Shown here: positions 1 through 63,440 of the stretch, piece by piece | Position numbering within the stretch: position 1 is the stretch's first letter | How the letters are laid out: each line of letters begins with the position of its first letter | Assembly: GCA_002633005.1 (NCBI GenBank) | Contig: NMRA01000619.1 | Coordinates: 169,704 to 233,703 of the forward strand | DNA: 64,000 bases | Source of the DNA: Phoronis australis | Taxonomy: Eukaryota; Phoronida; Phoronidae | Direction of reading: 5' to 3' | Translations under genes and position numbers: made by a program | The notes under the pieces: generated by a model | Database searches by the model: none | Seen by the model: the letters and a program-made list of their open reading frames with translations, nothing else | What the model was told of the DNA's origin: nothing

Positions 1-475
1 ACTACTACACAAAGCATGAAAGCCAACAGTTCAATGAGACAGCAAGCTAACATGTAATACAAACACTAAAACAGTGAAAACAGTAAGAATGAAAACAAGA
101 AAAATACTGGGATGTTGACATGAGCCCCACAGGGCCACAAGGAACCACTGTTTCAGTGAAATTCTACAGTCTGTCCTTCAGATATCATCCCGAAATGCTC
201 TTTGCCCAAACAAAACACTTGAAAAGCCCCTTGTTGTGAATAAAATGGCCAGTAGGTGGCACTCCATAGATCAAATCTACCCAGAAATGAAATGGTAACG
301 GGAATGGTCATCATGTATCTCTATAGAAAATTTTATAGAAATGCATCAGATTCTATTGATTCTCTGAAACTCTTTCCCAAAAACACTTGAAAATCCCTTC
401 GTCATGATGCTACAGTGGTTACATATACCCCAAAACTGTCAACTGCTTCCTAAGATATCCTCCGAAATTGTGTGT
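1..475. other. Non-coding, one array-type repeat unit
   Basis: No gene seen. The stretch at 230-330 (aaaatggccagtaggtggcac, then a Cat-rich tail) resembles one unit of the repeat family that forms arrays at 39-42, 49-51.6 and 56-59 kb, including its CTCF-like core at 249-262. Confidence 0.5.
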
Positions 476-518
476 ATGCGTGCGTGTGTGTGTGTGTGTG
501 TGTGCATGTGTGTGTGTA
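472..518. repeat. (GT)n microsatellite
   Basis: Imperfect GT/GC dinucleotide run on the plus strand. Confidence 0.9.
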
Positions 519-524
519 TTTTAG

Positions 525-840
525 ACGAGTACACAGGTCACCATGCGTTTAAGCTGAGTACACAGGCAGCTATGTGTTGAAGCTGAGTACACAGGTCACC
601 ATGGGTTTAAGCTGAATACATGGGTCACACATGCTTAAGATAAGTACACTGAGGTCACCATGTGTTTAAGCTGAGTACACAGGTCATCAAATGATGTGTT
701 TATGCTGAGTACACAGGTCAACACCAGTTAAGCGGAGTACACAGGTTCACCATGTGTTTAAGCTGAGTACACGGGTCACCATGTGTTTAAGCTGAGTACG
801 CAGGTAACCATGCATTTAAGCTGAGTACACAGGACACCAT
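525..840. repeat. Minisatellite, about 30-bp unit
   Basis: About ten imperfect copies of a unit containing gctgagtacacaggtcacca followed by tgtgttta. Copies differ by substitutions and small indels. Confidence 0.9.
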
Positions 841-892
841 CAGAAAATTTCATGAAGGTGATTTCACAAAACTTTTACGGGTTAAGACTTGA

Positions 893-1745
893 CGGGGAAG
901 GCAACTGTTCATTTTTGTAAAAATATGGTTCGCTGATTATCTCAAACATGATTCAGTTAATTACGGTTCCCTGTAATTTTAGTAATTTGTCGTGCACTAC
1001 TCCAGAAGTGATGTTACGGAGGGTTAAAAATTTTCCACCATTTTGTTTCTAGTGAATTTACTGTAAGGATCTGTCCTACTGTTGTTCTTGTGCTGGATAC
1101 CTAAAATTGTCATCACCACTTCCCAACGATGAGTATTCTAAGACAAGCTAAGGCTGTAAAAGAACTCAATTACATTGGATTCAAGAAACTTTTAGTTTGA
1201 AGTAGCCTGAACATGCTGGAGTCGGCGACCATATCACAGACACAGTGTGAGTGACGGAGACAGTGGTGAAAGCTGTGGTAATGAGGAATTTTTTCAGTCA
1301 GTGAGTGGATATAGGTTTGAGCCCAAGTATATTGAGGCAGAATACGCACAGAAAGCTGTTGAGAATGATTAGGCAAAGACTAAGGACAGACGTGGTGGGA
1401 CGTCTTAGTGCAAATGCACGGTGCACATTGTTATGCTGACATCAATGGAATGCATAATTTATGTTGTTCCCACTGGATGGTGACCTGAGCAAACAAACCG
1501 CTTATATACAGCCGTGTCACTGATCCCTCGCCACACATCTGGCACTTTCTAAATGGCTCTAAGTCAAAAAACTTATCGAAATTTGGCTCATCGGCCTGAT
1601 CAGTAGACGACAAACTGTCGTCCCCACTGGCCAGTGTCGGCCTGTATTCATTCCCACTACTCAACATGCCCGCAGGGCTGCAAACAGGCTGACTGGGCTG
1701 GAGACAACACCATCGCAGGGTGAATCACTGCTTAAATTCCCGGAA
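893..1745 (-). mobile_element. Kolobok-like element copy A, degraded
   Basis: The left end (ggggaaggcaact, then a diverged version of the terminal repeat and gtgatgtta block) matches the start of the element at 6218. Inside, the plus strand carries a decayed P2X7-type domain (about 1290-1460), and the minus strand at 1431-1667 an open remnant with S-S-G-N-E-Y-R-P, A-D-E-P-N-F-D-K-F and C-Q-M-C-G-E-G, the C-terminal part of the THAP protein described at 6779. Stops and frameshifts are many. The right half, including THAP, is missing; it stops where the RNase H remnant begins. Confidence 0.75.
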
Positions 1746-2521
1746 TTGTACTTTGCTGATTCCGTTGCACAGAAGCCACAGGAATGTTTGCAATAAACGA
1801 ATGGCCAAGACTGGGCAACTATGGAACATGCCTAGTGATGTCCAGGTCACAGCTTTAAATCATACAAACAATTTCTTCACGGAAATTGGTGATGGATGGC
1901 CTGTTGCAGAACACAAGAATGAGGTGGTTTGTTAAACGGATGGCTCTAAACTGGAAAATGGCCAGACAGATGCTAGAGTCTATTGTTCAAGCCTTCCTGT
2001 TGCAGATGCAGAAAGCTGGGTATCACTTTAAAGGCAATCTTGCCACGGTGTTCCAGGCTGAGATCACAGCAATTAAAGAATGCCACCCAAAAAATAACCT
2101 ATTGTGTATCAATTTAGATCGAGTAGTTCTCGATAACGGCGCGTTCGGTTGCCTTACCTGACACCTGATGGCAGACGGAGGTGTTGAAATTATCCAATGA
2201 CGTAATTGGTTTCACATGCAGTCAACACGGGTCAGTTTATCGCTTGAATTCATCATTTAATACCAATAAATTATCAAACTTCTATGTAAAACCCTTAAAA
2301 ATACACCGAGTTCTTATTAAAACGTGTTGTTTTATTTCGCTGTTATGGATTTACTGGTATTTGGACACAACGTAGAATACAAAGTTCGGCAGACCAAGGT
2401 CCGCAGCAGGAGTTGGGGGTATGTTCAGAGATAAATTCGAAGTATTCTTCCGTGAAATACAGACAGGAGAACCTAGATCTGTGTTGTTTATACAAGTGAT
2501 TTTTTGAGTTCTAAACACACA

Positions 2522-2650
2522 GTGACGCTTGTTATCACGGACAGTGGCTCCGAACCCGATCAGGCCAACCCCCCCCCNCCCCCCCCCCGTCGCGGCCAGA
2601 CTGACTCGTTATCCCGGCCAGTGGCTCGGAACCCGATCAGGCCCGTCGCG
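2522..2650. repeat. Direct duplication, about 80-bp spacing
   Basis: A block with gttatc-cgg-cagtggctc-gaacccgatcaggcc occurs at about 2530-2566 and again at 2610-2645, separated by a C-rich run containing the N. Confidence 0.8.
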
Positions 2651-3311
2651 GCCGCTGGGACTACCACGAACATAAACCAGCTTGACTTCGAAACAAAACC
2701 TCCAGTCACGACAAGACTATAAATAGTGAGCCAAAGAAATAATGTGCACATAATTATTTATGTGAATTAGCCACAAAACTGAAAATCTACTTACTTGTCG
2801 GGGGCCGCAAAGTCGGGTTCCCCTTCCAACGACCGTCAGGGCAAAGGTTGTAGGCCTATAGCAACAATGATTTGAATATTGTATTTGTATTTCTAAATAA
2901 AGATTCCCTTTACATGTGACCATACCATGTAAAATCGAGTAATTGTTTCACAACGGCTTTCTGTCAGCAAACACTGAATTAGCATGCGCTCACACGGCCT
3001 CGGTGCCCGGTCAATTACCTTTGTTGCCGGCATCAAAAGCCGGTAACGCAGTGGTTTATTTATTGCTGGCGTCTCAAAACATTTGCACTCACGAGCACTC
3101 CATGGCATTAAAAATTGTATCTAATGTGACAGACATGTGTTTTAGTTTCATATAAGCATTGGCTAGGATGAGAATAATTAATTTTGAAACAGAACGCAAA
3201 ATAATTAACGTCTACATGGTAACTAATCCTGAATTAGTCAAGAGCACATCTGACGAAGACTTCACGGGTCCGACTGTTAGGTTTCACAGGCTATTAGTTT
3301 GAACCGGCTGA

Positions 3312-3607
3312 TCAAGAATTACTAGCGAGGCACCGTGAACATGCACAGGCAACATAAGGTATGGATAGTTCTTTGGTAAGCCAGAATTCGTCAGAGAGAT
3401 CCCTGTCGATGAAATGCCGGCCACAGACATGGAGATGCTTCACAGCCTCATACTTGCTATTAACAGCGTACCTTTCATTCTTCACTACCGCGAGCCACTT
3501 CCTAAGCATTTTGGGCTCCCAAGGAAGTCGATAAAACGATATACCCACTTTCTTCGCAGCTTCAAAGTTTGGACAAGCAGAAACGATGGTGAGCAATAAA
3601 GCGGCAT
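3312..3607 (-). pseudogene. THAP domain remnant, divergent from the Kolobok-like copies
   Basis: Minus-strand reading gives M-P-L-Y-C-S-P at 3607, a frameshift, then A-C-P-N-F-E-A-A-K-K-V-G-I-S-F-Y-R-L-P, L-R-K-W-L-A-V-V-K-N-E, K-Y-E-A-V-K-H-L-H-V-C-G-R-H-F. This is the C2CH THAP layout: first cysteine pair, the F-x-x-L/F-P and W positions, and the C-x-x-H pair. It is only distantly similar to the THAP at 7627. THAP is a DNA-binding zinc module common in transposases. Broken by a frameshift near the first zinc ligands. Confidence 0.7.
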
Positions 3608-4774
3608 TCACTCTGTAGACAAACCACTGTTGTCGCTGCGTCATTTCTCACCTTCCTCACGAGTTAAAGCAACACCTCTCGGCAAGGTGAGGTCGACCGT
3701 ATGCGGGGCGATGTGGATATAGACCGATTAAGACGGTAAAAAAGACTAATTAAATTGGGTGGCATTCTTCTTTAATAGAGCTGCTCAACTGGCACGGCAA
3801 TATAACACCGAGCTGGACAATAAGCCAATTACCATGTTTTCAGTTAGCCACGCATCAATAAAAGCCCTAAAGAAACCAAGGGTCAACTCTCATTGTGTTA
3901 ATGCTTGTATTAATGAGCTTAACAAGCTTGCAATTGAAAGAACTGTGAATATACACTGGATCAGGGCCACTGTGGGAATTAATTGATGGCAATGAGAATG
4001 CAGACAGACTCGCAAAGATAGGAGCAAGAGTTCTGCATTTGTGCCTGAACTTGCTATCCCGGTATCTTACGCATGCTGCAGGATGAGTATACGCAACTGG
4101 TTTTATATACCTAGTCAGCAGCCCAGTGGGCATCACTTAACTCCTGCAGAGAGACTAAAGAGAATTTTCCCAACGTGATCAAACCAAAGGGTTAAAAAAA
4201 CATGAGTCTAGATAGATTAGGCATAAGACACGACATTCAAATTTTGACGGGCAACTGTAACCTAGCCAATCACAAGACACATTACCAGGCACATGGGGAG
4301 CCCATTGTGTCCCGAGTGTGTCAGACGTAGAATCCCCTAAACACCTGGTAGAGTCTTGCCCAGCTTTTTATAGGCTAAGGAGCAACCTACTGGATGGCAC
4401 TGTTACATGCCTACAACATATAGTGCATGGCAACAAATAGAAACGTCTCTCCGTTTTCTTAAAGGAGACTGGTAGACTTGAAAACTTCCTTCACGAAGAG
4501 CCATAAAGGGGTTCTCGTGCTTTAGCTCCACTGACAGGTGTTTTGTGCAATACGCCCAACCATGAGGCCTGCGCACGTCTGATGCACCGCAAATGACATC
4601 AGGCCACCTGCACTGTTTTATTTTATGTTGAGTGGACAATAACACTACGTTCTTCACACGAACACGCTAGGTACGGCAGAGCAACTGTTGTCTTTCGGAA
4701 AGCGTGCGTGAAATGATAAAACTATTGATCATGTGGGTATAAATGGCACACAATTGTAGAATCATTGCAGACAT

Positions 4775-5110
4775 TTGCAAAAAAGATCTAAAAGCTATTC
4801 TCAGGAGGAAAAATGTTTCCTCCTACAACTGATCAGAGAAAAAGCCAATTTTAGAAAGAACAAGAAAACTGGTGCCAAATCAAGTCAGCGTAAGCAGCAG
4901 ACTTGGAGAGATATTGGTCCAGACTGGCTGCATTGTTCCCACACTCGGACAAATGTAGCAACAAACAGTTAAATGGTATCACTAAAAAATGAAGGCCAGG
5001 AAGAAAGTTTCATCAGAGAAAAAAATCCACAGAAAAATGGTGAAGGACCCGGTGGCAGATCTAGGATATCATGAGAGACATTTTTCATTTTGTAATGTAT
5101 GTGCCCAACA
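4775..5110 (+). pseudogene. Myb/SANT-like DNA-binding domain remnant
   Basis: Plus-strand frames give R-S-K-S-Y-S-Q-E-E-K-C-F-L-L-Q-L-I, K-K-T-G-A-K and Q-Q-T-W-R-D-I. After a frameshift near 4915 comes R-L-A-A-L-F-P, C-S-N-K-Q-L-N-G-I, and after another K-M-K-A-R-K-K-V-S-S-E. The order F-T-x-E-E-K...N-K-K-T...W-x-x-I...L-K-x-x-W-x-N-M-K fits the Myb/SANT-like domain of Harbinger-associated and NAIF1/FSBP-type proteins. At least two frameshifts; no longer partner ORF was found. Confidence 0.6.
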
Positions 5111-6213
5111 CACATGTACACATTAAAGTACAAGTTCACAATGAGCCGCAACATAAATGGTCAAATTTATTTCCATGTCATTTTACTGCAAACAAGAGGG
5201 CGTGTCCCCCTTAACCGTCAACTTTAAATCGGAGACCAATAAAGGTGAAACTCGGTCTGAAGAATCAGAAGATGCCATCTTCAGTCAAGCCCATAGCGTT
5301 TAAGACGATGACGCCCTGCTCGACCTTTTGTATTCTGAAGAATCTGAAGGACACCTTGCTACATGTAGTGGTCCATGATTAGGAAGATCTAGGAGGGCTC
5401 AAGGAGGTCCAGACTCCCTTTTTCCTTGATTTTAGTGATGTCAAATCTAGAATTTTCGAATTGTTGCATTGGACCCCTTTAAAAAAATCCTCAATACGAC
5501 CCCCTTTTAAAAACCCTCATGACAGCGTTTTCCCATTCAGTGACTTTACCAGACATTGAGGGTTGTGAGCATGTGATAACATCTAGCTTCTTTGTCAAAT
5601 GCCAAGTACAGCTGTCTGGTATGACAACAGGCAGGCCAATTATCTACCACACTAATTACAGACCACGTGTGAACAAAGTCTGAAACCAGAGCGTTCGGAA
5701 AGAATAGATTGTCGTAACTTCGGTTGTAGTTGGGTGCTTTTGGCGATTCAAAAACTAAACATGATCAGCATTTGACGAGGAATTCAGAAATGCTATTGGT
5801 TTATGTTCAAATATATTATAACTTAACTTTTGTTTTAACAGCACAGCCCAGCCAGGCTAGATACTATCTTTTCGGAAGATTAGTCAGAGCAATTATTGAA
5901 CAAAAGAGAGCTGGTCCTCCAACCATAAAAGCCATAATGGAGTTAATCAGTCGTGTAAGATATTGGGTGATCTTCCCAACTTGTTGTTGGGTTAAAGAAT
6001 CAAACAAGTTGGGAGCAACGGGAAAATGCTGTAATGTGGATCCCCCTGCTACGTTTGATCTTGTGTCGGTAAAACTGAATATTGGAATTAGTTCATTATC
6101 GCTCAAAAACTAAGGCACACTGCAGCATCGATCAGTTGCCCCTTTATCGTGCAAGTCTACCATAATTAATGCCATTAAAGCTGGGTCTGACCAAGTCTAA
6201 AGTTAAGCCTGGT
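5111..6213. other. No gene recognised
   Basis: Open frames of 127 codons (5730-6113, plus) and 80 codons (5864-6106, minus) overlap each other and match no family I know. I regard neither as supported. No strong repeat structure was seen. Confidence 0.5.
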
Positions 6214-6217
6214 TTAA

Positions 6218-6375
6218 AGGCGAAGGCAACCTTTTTTCATGTCATATTGAGCTAAAATAAGGTTGGTTGGTTATCCTAGACATATTTTCCACTTAATTTT
6301 TTCGTAATTTTATTAATTACTCGTCCGCTACTCCAGAAGTGACGTTTTAGGAGGCAAGCGTTTCCCGCCATTTTG
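6218..6375 (+). repeat. Left terminal inverted repeat of copy B
   Basis: Matches the reverse complement of 7733-7890 with few differences, through the ctactccagaagtgacgttt block. Confidence 0.9.
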
Positions 6376-6560
6376 GTTTTGCGTTGAGTTTACCGAGCGA
6401 ATCTGTTCTGTTCTACTTTTGTTTTGTGCTGTTTTTCAACAATTGTCACCACCACTTTCTATCGGCGAGTATTCTGCGGCAACATAGGTTAGTTGAGAAC
6501 TCAACTACGTTGGATTTAGGGATTGTTTAGAGTGTTGTAAGCTGAAAATGGCTGGACTCG

Positions 6561-6945
6561 GTGACCCGTAGTGTGAGTGACGGAGACCTTGTTCACAGCA
6601 GTGGTGACGAGGAATTTTTTCACGGACATTCAGTGGGTGAGTACATGTTTGAGCCCGATTATAACGAGGCAGAGTACGCACAGGCACAGGCAGCTGTTGA
6701 GAGAAAGGAGGCGGCTACTGAGGACAGACGTGGTGACACATCTTGGTGCAAATGCACTGTGTGCATTGTTATGCCTACCTAAATGGAATGCTTGTGCTGT
6801 TCAGAGTTCGACGAGGCCAAGCCACTACTGGACATGGTTAAGTGGACCTCCGGCATACCACGGACAGTGGAACAACTGTCCCACTTGCCAGAGTATCCCG
6901 CAGCACACTCCCACTGGATGGTAACCTGAGCACCCAAACTGCTTA
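6561..6945 (+). pseudogene. P2X7-type cysteine-rich domain ORF, one in-frame stop
   Basis: The first 73 codons from 6561 give an acidic N-terminus (S-S-G-D-E-E-F-F, E-P-D-Y-N-E-A-E-Y-A), then E-D-R-R-G-D-T-S-W-C-K-C-T-V-C and M-P-T, then TAA at 6780. The same frame continues M-E-C-L-C-C-S-E-F-D-E-A-K-P-L-L-D-M-V. W-C-x-C-x-x-C followed by M-P-T and E-C-x-C-C-x-E is the cysteine pattern of the cytosolic domain of P2X7 receptors, which also occurs as a stand-alone zinc-binding domain in many invertebrate proteins. No channel part is present. The same domain, more decayed, lies in copy A. Confidence 0.6.
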
Positions 6946-7627
6946 CATCGTGTCGTGTGACTCCCTCGCCACACACCTGACACCTTCTAAATAGCTCCAA
7001 CACGTTAGACAAGTCCACAATAAACTTATCAAAGTTTGGCTCACCGATCTGTTCACTGGACGACGAACTGTCCTCTTCACTGGGTGTCGAGCTGAGGCTG
7101 TAATCACTCCCACTACTCAATATCGCTGCTGGGCTGCTTAGAGGCTGTGGGCTGGAGAAAACAGCACAGGGCGAATCACTACTGGTTCCAGGAATTGCAC
7201 GCTCTGGGGTACGTTCGGAGGCACGGGTGACAGTAGATGAAGTGCCTCCACTGGCTCCAGTCACTGTACTGGCCACAGCTCGCGAGGCTTCTCGCTTCAA
7301 AAACGCACTTCTCGGGGTTGGCGACGGGGCACTGCCGGGAATCAACACAGACGGAATGGCATCCTTCTTCAGACGTTGTTTCGCAGGGACCTTCATCAGT
7401 TCAGCGTACAAATCCCTTTCGTAATCGGGCGGCAGAAAGTGCTTGCCACACACACGGTAATTCTCCACTGCTTTGTACATTGCATGGACGGGTAACGCTG
7501 CGTTCTTCACACAAATGAGCCAAGTACGGCGAAGTGTGTCATCCATCGGAAAGCGATGCAAAGGTACTCCCAAAGCGCACGTGAGCCGATAATTAGTACA
7601 TCCTGGTACGGAGCAACAGTGTGGCAT
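6779..7627 (-). CDS. THAP-domain protein of the Kolobok-like element (282 aa)
   Basis: Open frame with an N-terminal THAP domain, residues about 1-90: M-P-H-C-C-S-V-P-G-C for the first zinc ligands, L-H-R-F-P, W at about 36, V-C-G-K-H-F for the second pair, and L-K-K-D-A-I-P-S-V-L in place of the AVPTIF box. Residues about 100-195 are a Ser/Thr/Pro-rich low-complexity linker. The C-terminus has E-P-N-F-D-K-F, C-Q-V-C-G-E-G-V, W-E-C-A-A-G-Y-S-G-K-W-D-S-C, a second zinc-ribbon-like region seen at the start of Kolobok-type transposases. It then ends without a catalytic domain. It could bind element ends and act as a regulator or repressor; that is inference. Confidence 0.75.
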   Translation of the reverse strand: MPHCCSVPGCTNYRLTCALGVPLHRFPMDDTLRRTWLICVKNAALPVHAMYKAVENYRVCGKHFLPPDYERDLYAELMKVPAKQRLKKDAIPSVLIPGSAPSPTPRSAFLKREASRAVASTVTGASGGTSSTVTRASERTPERAIPGTSSDSPCAVFSSPQPLSSPAAILSSGSDYSLSSTPSEEDSSSSSEQIGEPNFDKFIVDLSNVLELFRRCQVCGEGVTRHDVSSLGAQVTIQWECAAGYSGKWDSCSTVRGMPEVHLTMSSSGLASSNSEQHKHSI

Positions 7628-7732
7628 GTTGACTGACTAGTAAATGAAAGCAAACGACGACGGAACTTAACACAACCGAGGTAGAACAATGACTGACTCG
7701 GCAACTCTCACAGTCAGACTATATGAAAAGAA

Positions 7733-7890
7733 ATTGGCGCGAAATGCTTGCCTCCTAAAACGTCACTTCCGGAGTAGCGGACGAGTATTAATAAAATTAC
7801 GAAAAGCTGTAATTAAGTGGAAAATATGTCTAGGATAACCAACCAACCTTATTTTAGCTCAAAATGACATGAAAAAGGTTGCCTTCGCCT
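7733..7890 (-). repeat. Right terminal inverted repeat of copy B
   Basis: Inverted partner of 6218-6375. The two arms differ by a short acagc insertion and a few substitutions. Confidence 0.9.
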
Positions 7891-8322
7891 TTAACATCTT
7901 AATACAGGTCTAAGAAATATGTAGACGTGGTTGGTAAAATGAAAAGTGATTTAGTCCCGGTCTGAAGTGGGATTAAACTGGGTTTTACTGCACCACTGGT
8001 CTAAAATTTAAACCACCTTTATCCCTTATCCTGCCCTAGGCGAGGTCAGCCGACAAGCCAATTATCCTACTAAAATGCATGGGGTGTACTCAATCGCCTA
8101 TAATAACCTATGGCTAGGCTGCCCAAGAAGAGTGTACTCACCCCAGGAAACTGGTGGTGTTTTTCATTCAGAAATTGTGAAAGCCCCGGGCCCTATGCTG
8201 TTAATATATGTGAACATGCGCATGATTCCACAGTTCATAGTTTCCTGTACATTTTTCTGATTTACAACGTATAGCTGTGGTGAGTTGTTACCGAGATATT
8301 TGAAAGTTTACGCAAGTTTATC

Positions 8323-8750
8323 TTGACTGGTGCCAAACGTTGGAAGATGACTGTTGACCAGTTTCTTGAGGAAGTGTTCATGGACTCAGACAGTGAAAAC
8401 GAGCTGGAATTGGCACTCGAAAGTGACGGTGACAGTGACGGGGAAACTAACACAACAGTCACAAGTAATGCGGATTCCATCGATTCGGATCTCAGTGCAA
8501 TTTTGGAGAAGTTACCAGTCCCTGAAGCTAAACTTGGAGGGCCGAGCCTACGATGATGATTGGCTCACGCCCTTCACACATAATACTCAGGGCCTCTGAA
8601 ACATGATGGAACTTATTCAGAACTAGATATTTTAGTGACTTTTTCATAGAACAGCTTTGTCTCCACCCGTGTTTCACGTTTTTGTACACCAAGTCCAAGG
8701 TGAACTTCATAACAGACTTGAGCAAGCAACTGCCCCACTCATAAATTTGT
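8323..8750 (+). pseudogene. Possible piggyBac-like transposase N-terminal remnant
   Basis: From 8347: M-T-V-D-Q-F-L-E-E-V-F-M-D-S-D-S-E-N-E, an acidic N-terminus with repeated D-S/D-G, then a frameshift to D-D-D-W-L-T-P-F-T, and a further shift to Y-F-S-D-F-F-I-E-Q-L. Acidic N-terminus followed by Y-F-x-x-F-F-x-x-x-L is the layout of piggyBac-derived proteins, but the match is weak and the catalytic part is absent. Confidence 0.3.
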
Positions 8751-9553
8751 AATCGGGCAAAGTTGAGGTATGTTATATACTGTACATTATTGTTTGCACA
8801 TGTGATGTTACAGACAATAAATCTGCTTTATTAAACATGCAAGTGTCAATGCTTAATACGGTTTTTGAGTGTCAGCTATAATGTTATCATGTGCTAAAAA
8901 AGCCACGGATAAAAACAAACGGTATCCAGTTTGAAAGTTTACAGAATTATTTACACCAAGGCTATGGTAAAGATATGCATATTGTGAAAATCTCCATTAA
9001 ATTCTGAACAACTTTTTTACAGACTACTTTTATGTGAAGTTGCCATTACCCCTTCAAATTTCCAATTTAAAAATGTTAGGTCATTAATCTGAGTGACCTT
9101 CGTGACAGCCCAGTGCACAGCAGCAGTGGTGACCTACTTAGCTCAGCACATGATCTAATTCACAGTTCAATTTTGCTGAATGGCCAGTGGCAGGTGAAGA
9201 TCAGTGTGCACATAAGCTCATATAACTGTTGCAGGTCTTTCTCATACCTCTGGTCCTGCAATAAGGCTAACAAGCCTTTATTATAGGGACACCAGTTCTT
9301 CATTTAGTCAAAATGCATCCTTGCATTTTGCTTTAAGGTTTCGCATTTTCTATTGTGAACACTTCAAACGCATGGTTTCTGCAACTAAAACTAAACTTCA
9401 TTTTTTCTTGTAGTGAGATTTAAGAAGAAATAAGCTGTCAATTCCAACTGAAGATAAAGTTTCCTTAGTTGTACAACATAACAGAATTTTACCGATTTAA
9501 ATCTTGACAGATAACCTAATATTCCTGCTGAAACTCAGATTTATTCTACCTAC
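8751..9553. other. Intergenic/intronic, nothing recognised
   Basis: AT-rich sequence without a supported ORF, exon or repeat array. It lies 3' of the last exon seen and is presumably intron. Confidence 0.5.
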
Positions 9554-63109
<53,556 letters not shown>

Positions 63110-63440
63110 CTAAAGAAAACAATGTAAACATGCAGTAATTCCTCCTTATTTTGTCTAGCTACATATGCATCACACAGAAGCATCTTGTCAGCTAAGTAAG
63201 ATTGTGCAACAGATGTCACAAGTGTTTCACCTATGAAAACAACAAAATAACAGTCAATGAGAATGGACTCAGAATATTGAATTGAATCATTTATTTATCT
63301 AATTAATGTTGCTACTGGGTAGCCTCTTCAGTGTAAAACAGTCTGGTCTCGAGGCACAGGTATAGAAATACAGAACTGAATAAAACAATAACGAGAGCGC
63401 TCGGAGGAGCGACACTTGCCGGAATTAATCGAAAAGACGA

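Larger units (their letters stand above)
2081..3768 (-). mobile_element. THAP-bearing DNA element inserted in the RNase H remnant
   Basis: The RNase H reading frame is interrupted between A-I-K-E and A-A-Q-L by about 1.7 kb. The borders carry an inverted pair: tgccacccaa at 2081 and ttgggtggca ending at 3768, extended by attaaagaa and its approximate complement outside. Inside, on the minus strand near the right end, is a decayed THAP domain (3312-3607), the usual position of a transposase N-terminus. No catalytic domain was recognised. An ambiguous N at 2579 lies in a C run. Confidence 0.6.
1746..4495 (+). mobile_element. Non-LTR retrotransposon 3' remnant (RNase H), split by an insertion
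   Basis: Two plus-strand blocks form one decayed pol C-terminus. Block 1 (about 1746-2083) has Y/C-x-T-D-G-S-K-L-E-N-G-Q-T-D-A (RNase H first aspartate, after an in-frame stop) and Q-A-E-I-T-A-I-K-E (catalytic glutamate). Block 2 (about 3778-4495) resumes with A-A-Q-L-A-R-Q-Y-N-T-E, S-I-K-A-L-K-K-P-R, then I-H-W-I-R-A and G-N-E-N-A-D-R-L-A-K-I-G-A. A post-RNase H zinc-knuckle-like region follows (C-P-E-C-V-R-R, H-L-V-E-S-C-P-A-F). Frameshifts and stops make it inactive. Reverse transcriptase is not present. Confidence 0.75.
6218..7890 (-). mobile_element. Kolobok-like DNA element copy B, complete ends
   Basis: A 1673-bp element flanked on both sides by TTAA (6214-6217 and 7891-7894). Its ends are near-perfect inverted repeats of about 155 bp beginning aggcgaaggcaacc. 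TTAA targets together with a THAP-bearing protein are the known mark of the Kolobok superfamily; piggyBac also uses TTAA but lacks THAP. It carries two convergent ORFs: the THAP protein (minus) and a P2X7-type cysteine-rich protein (plus, with an in-frame stop). No catalytic transposase domain is present, so it should be non-autonomous. Confidence 0.85.

Noticed and set aside
2579-2579. N at 2579 as an assembly gap
   Set aside because: It lies inside a C homopolymer with continuous sequence on both sides, so an unread base is more likely than a gap.
5730-6113. 127-codon open frame (plus) with an 80-codon frame opposite
   Set aside because: No recognisable domain, no splice support, and two long frames facing each other suggest chance in GC-balanced sequence.
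6779-6945. Antisense overlap of THAP and P2X7-type frames as deliberate overlapping genes
   Set aside because: The plus frame has a stop and the shared part looks like the junction of two decayed segments; overlap by deletion is simpler.
1-9553. Further ABCC exons (rest of TMD2, NBD2) at the left end
   Set aside because: I looked on the minus strand for F-F-x-x-T-P-x-G-R/N, the NBD2 P-loop and signature and found none.
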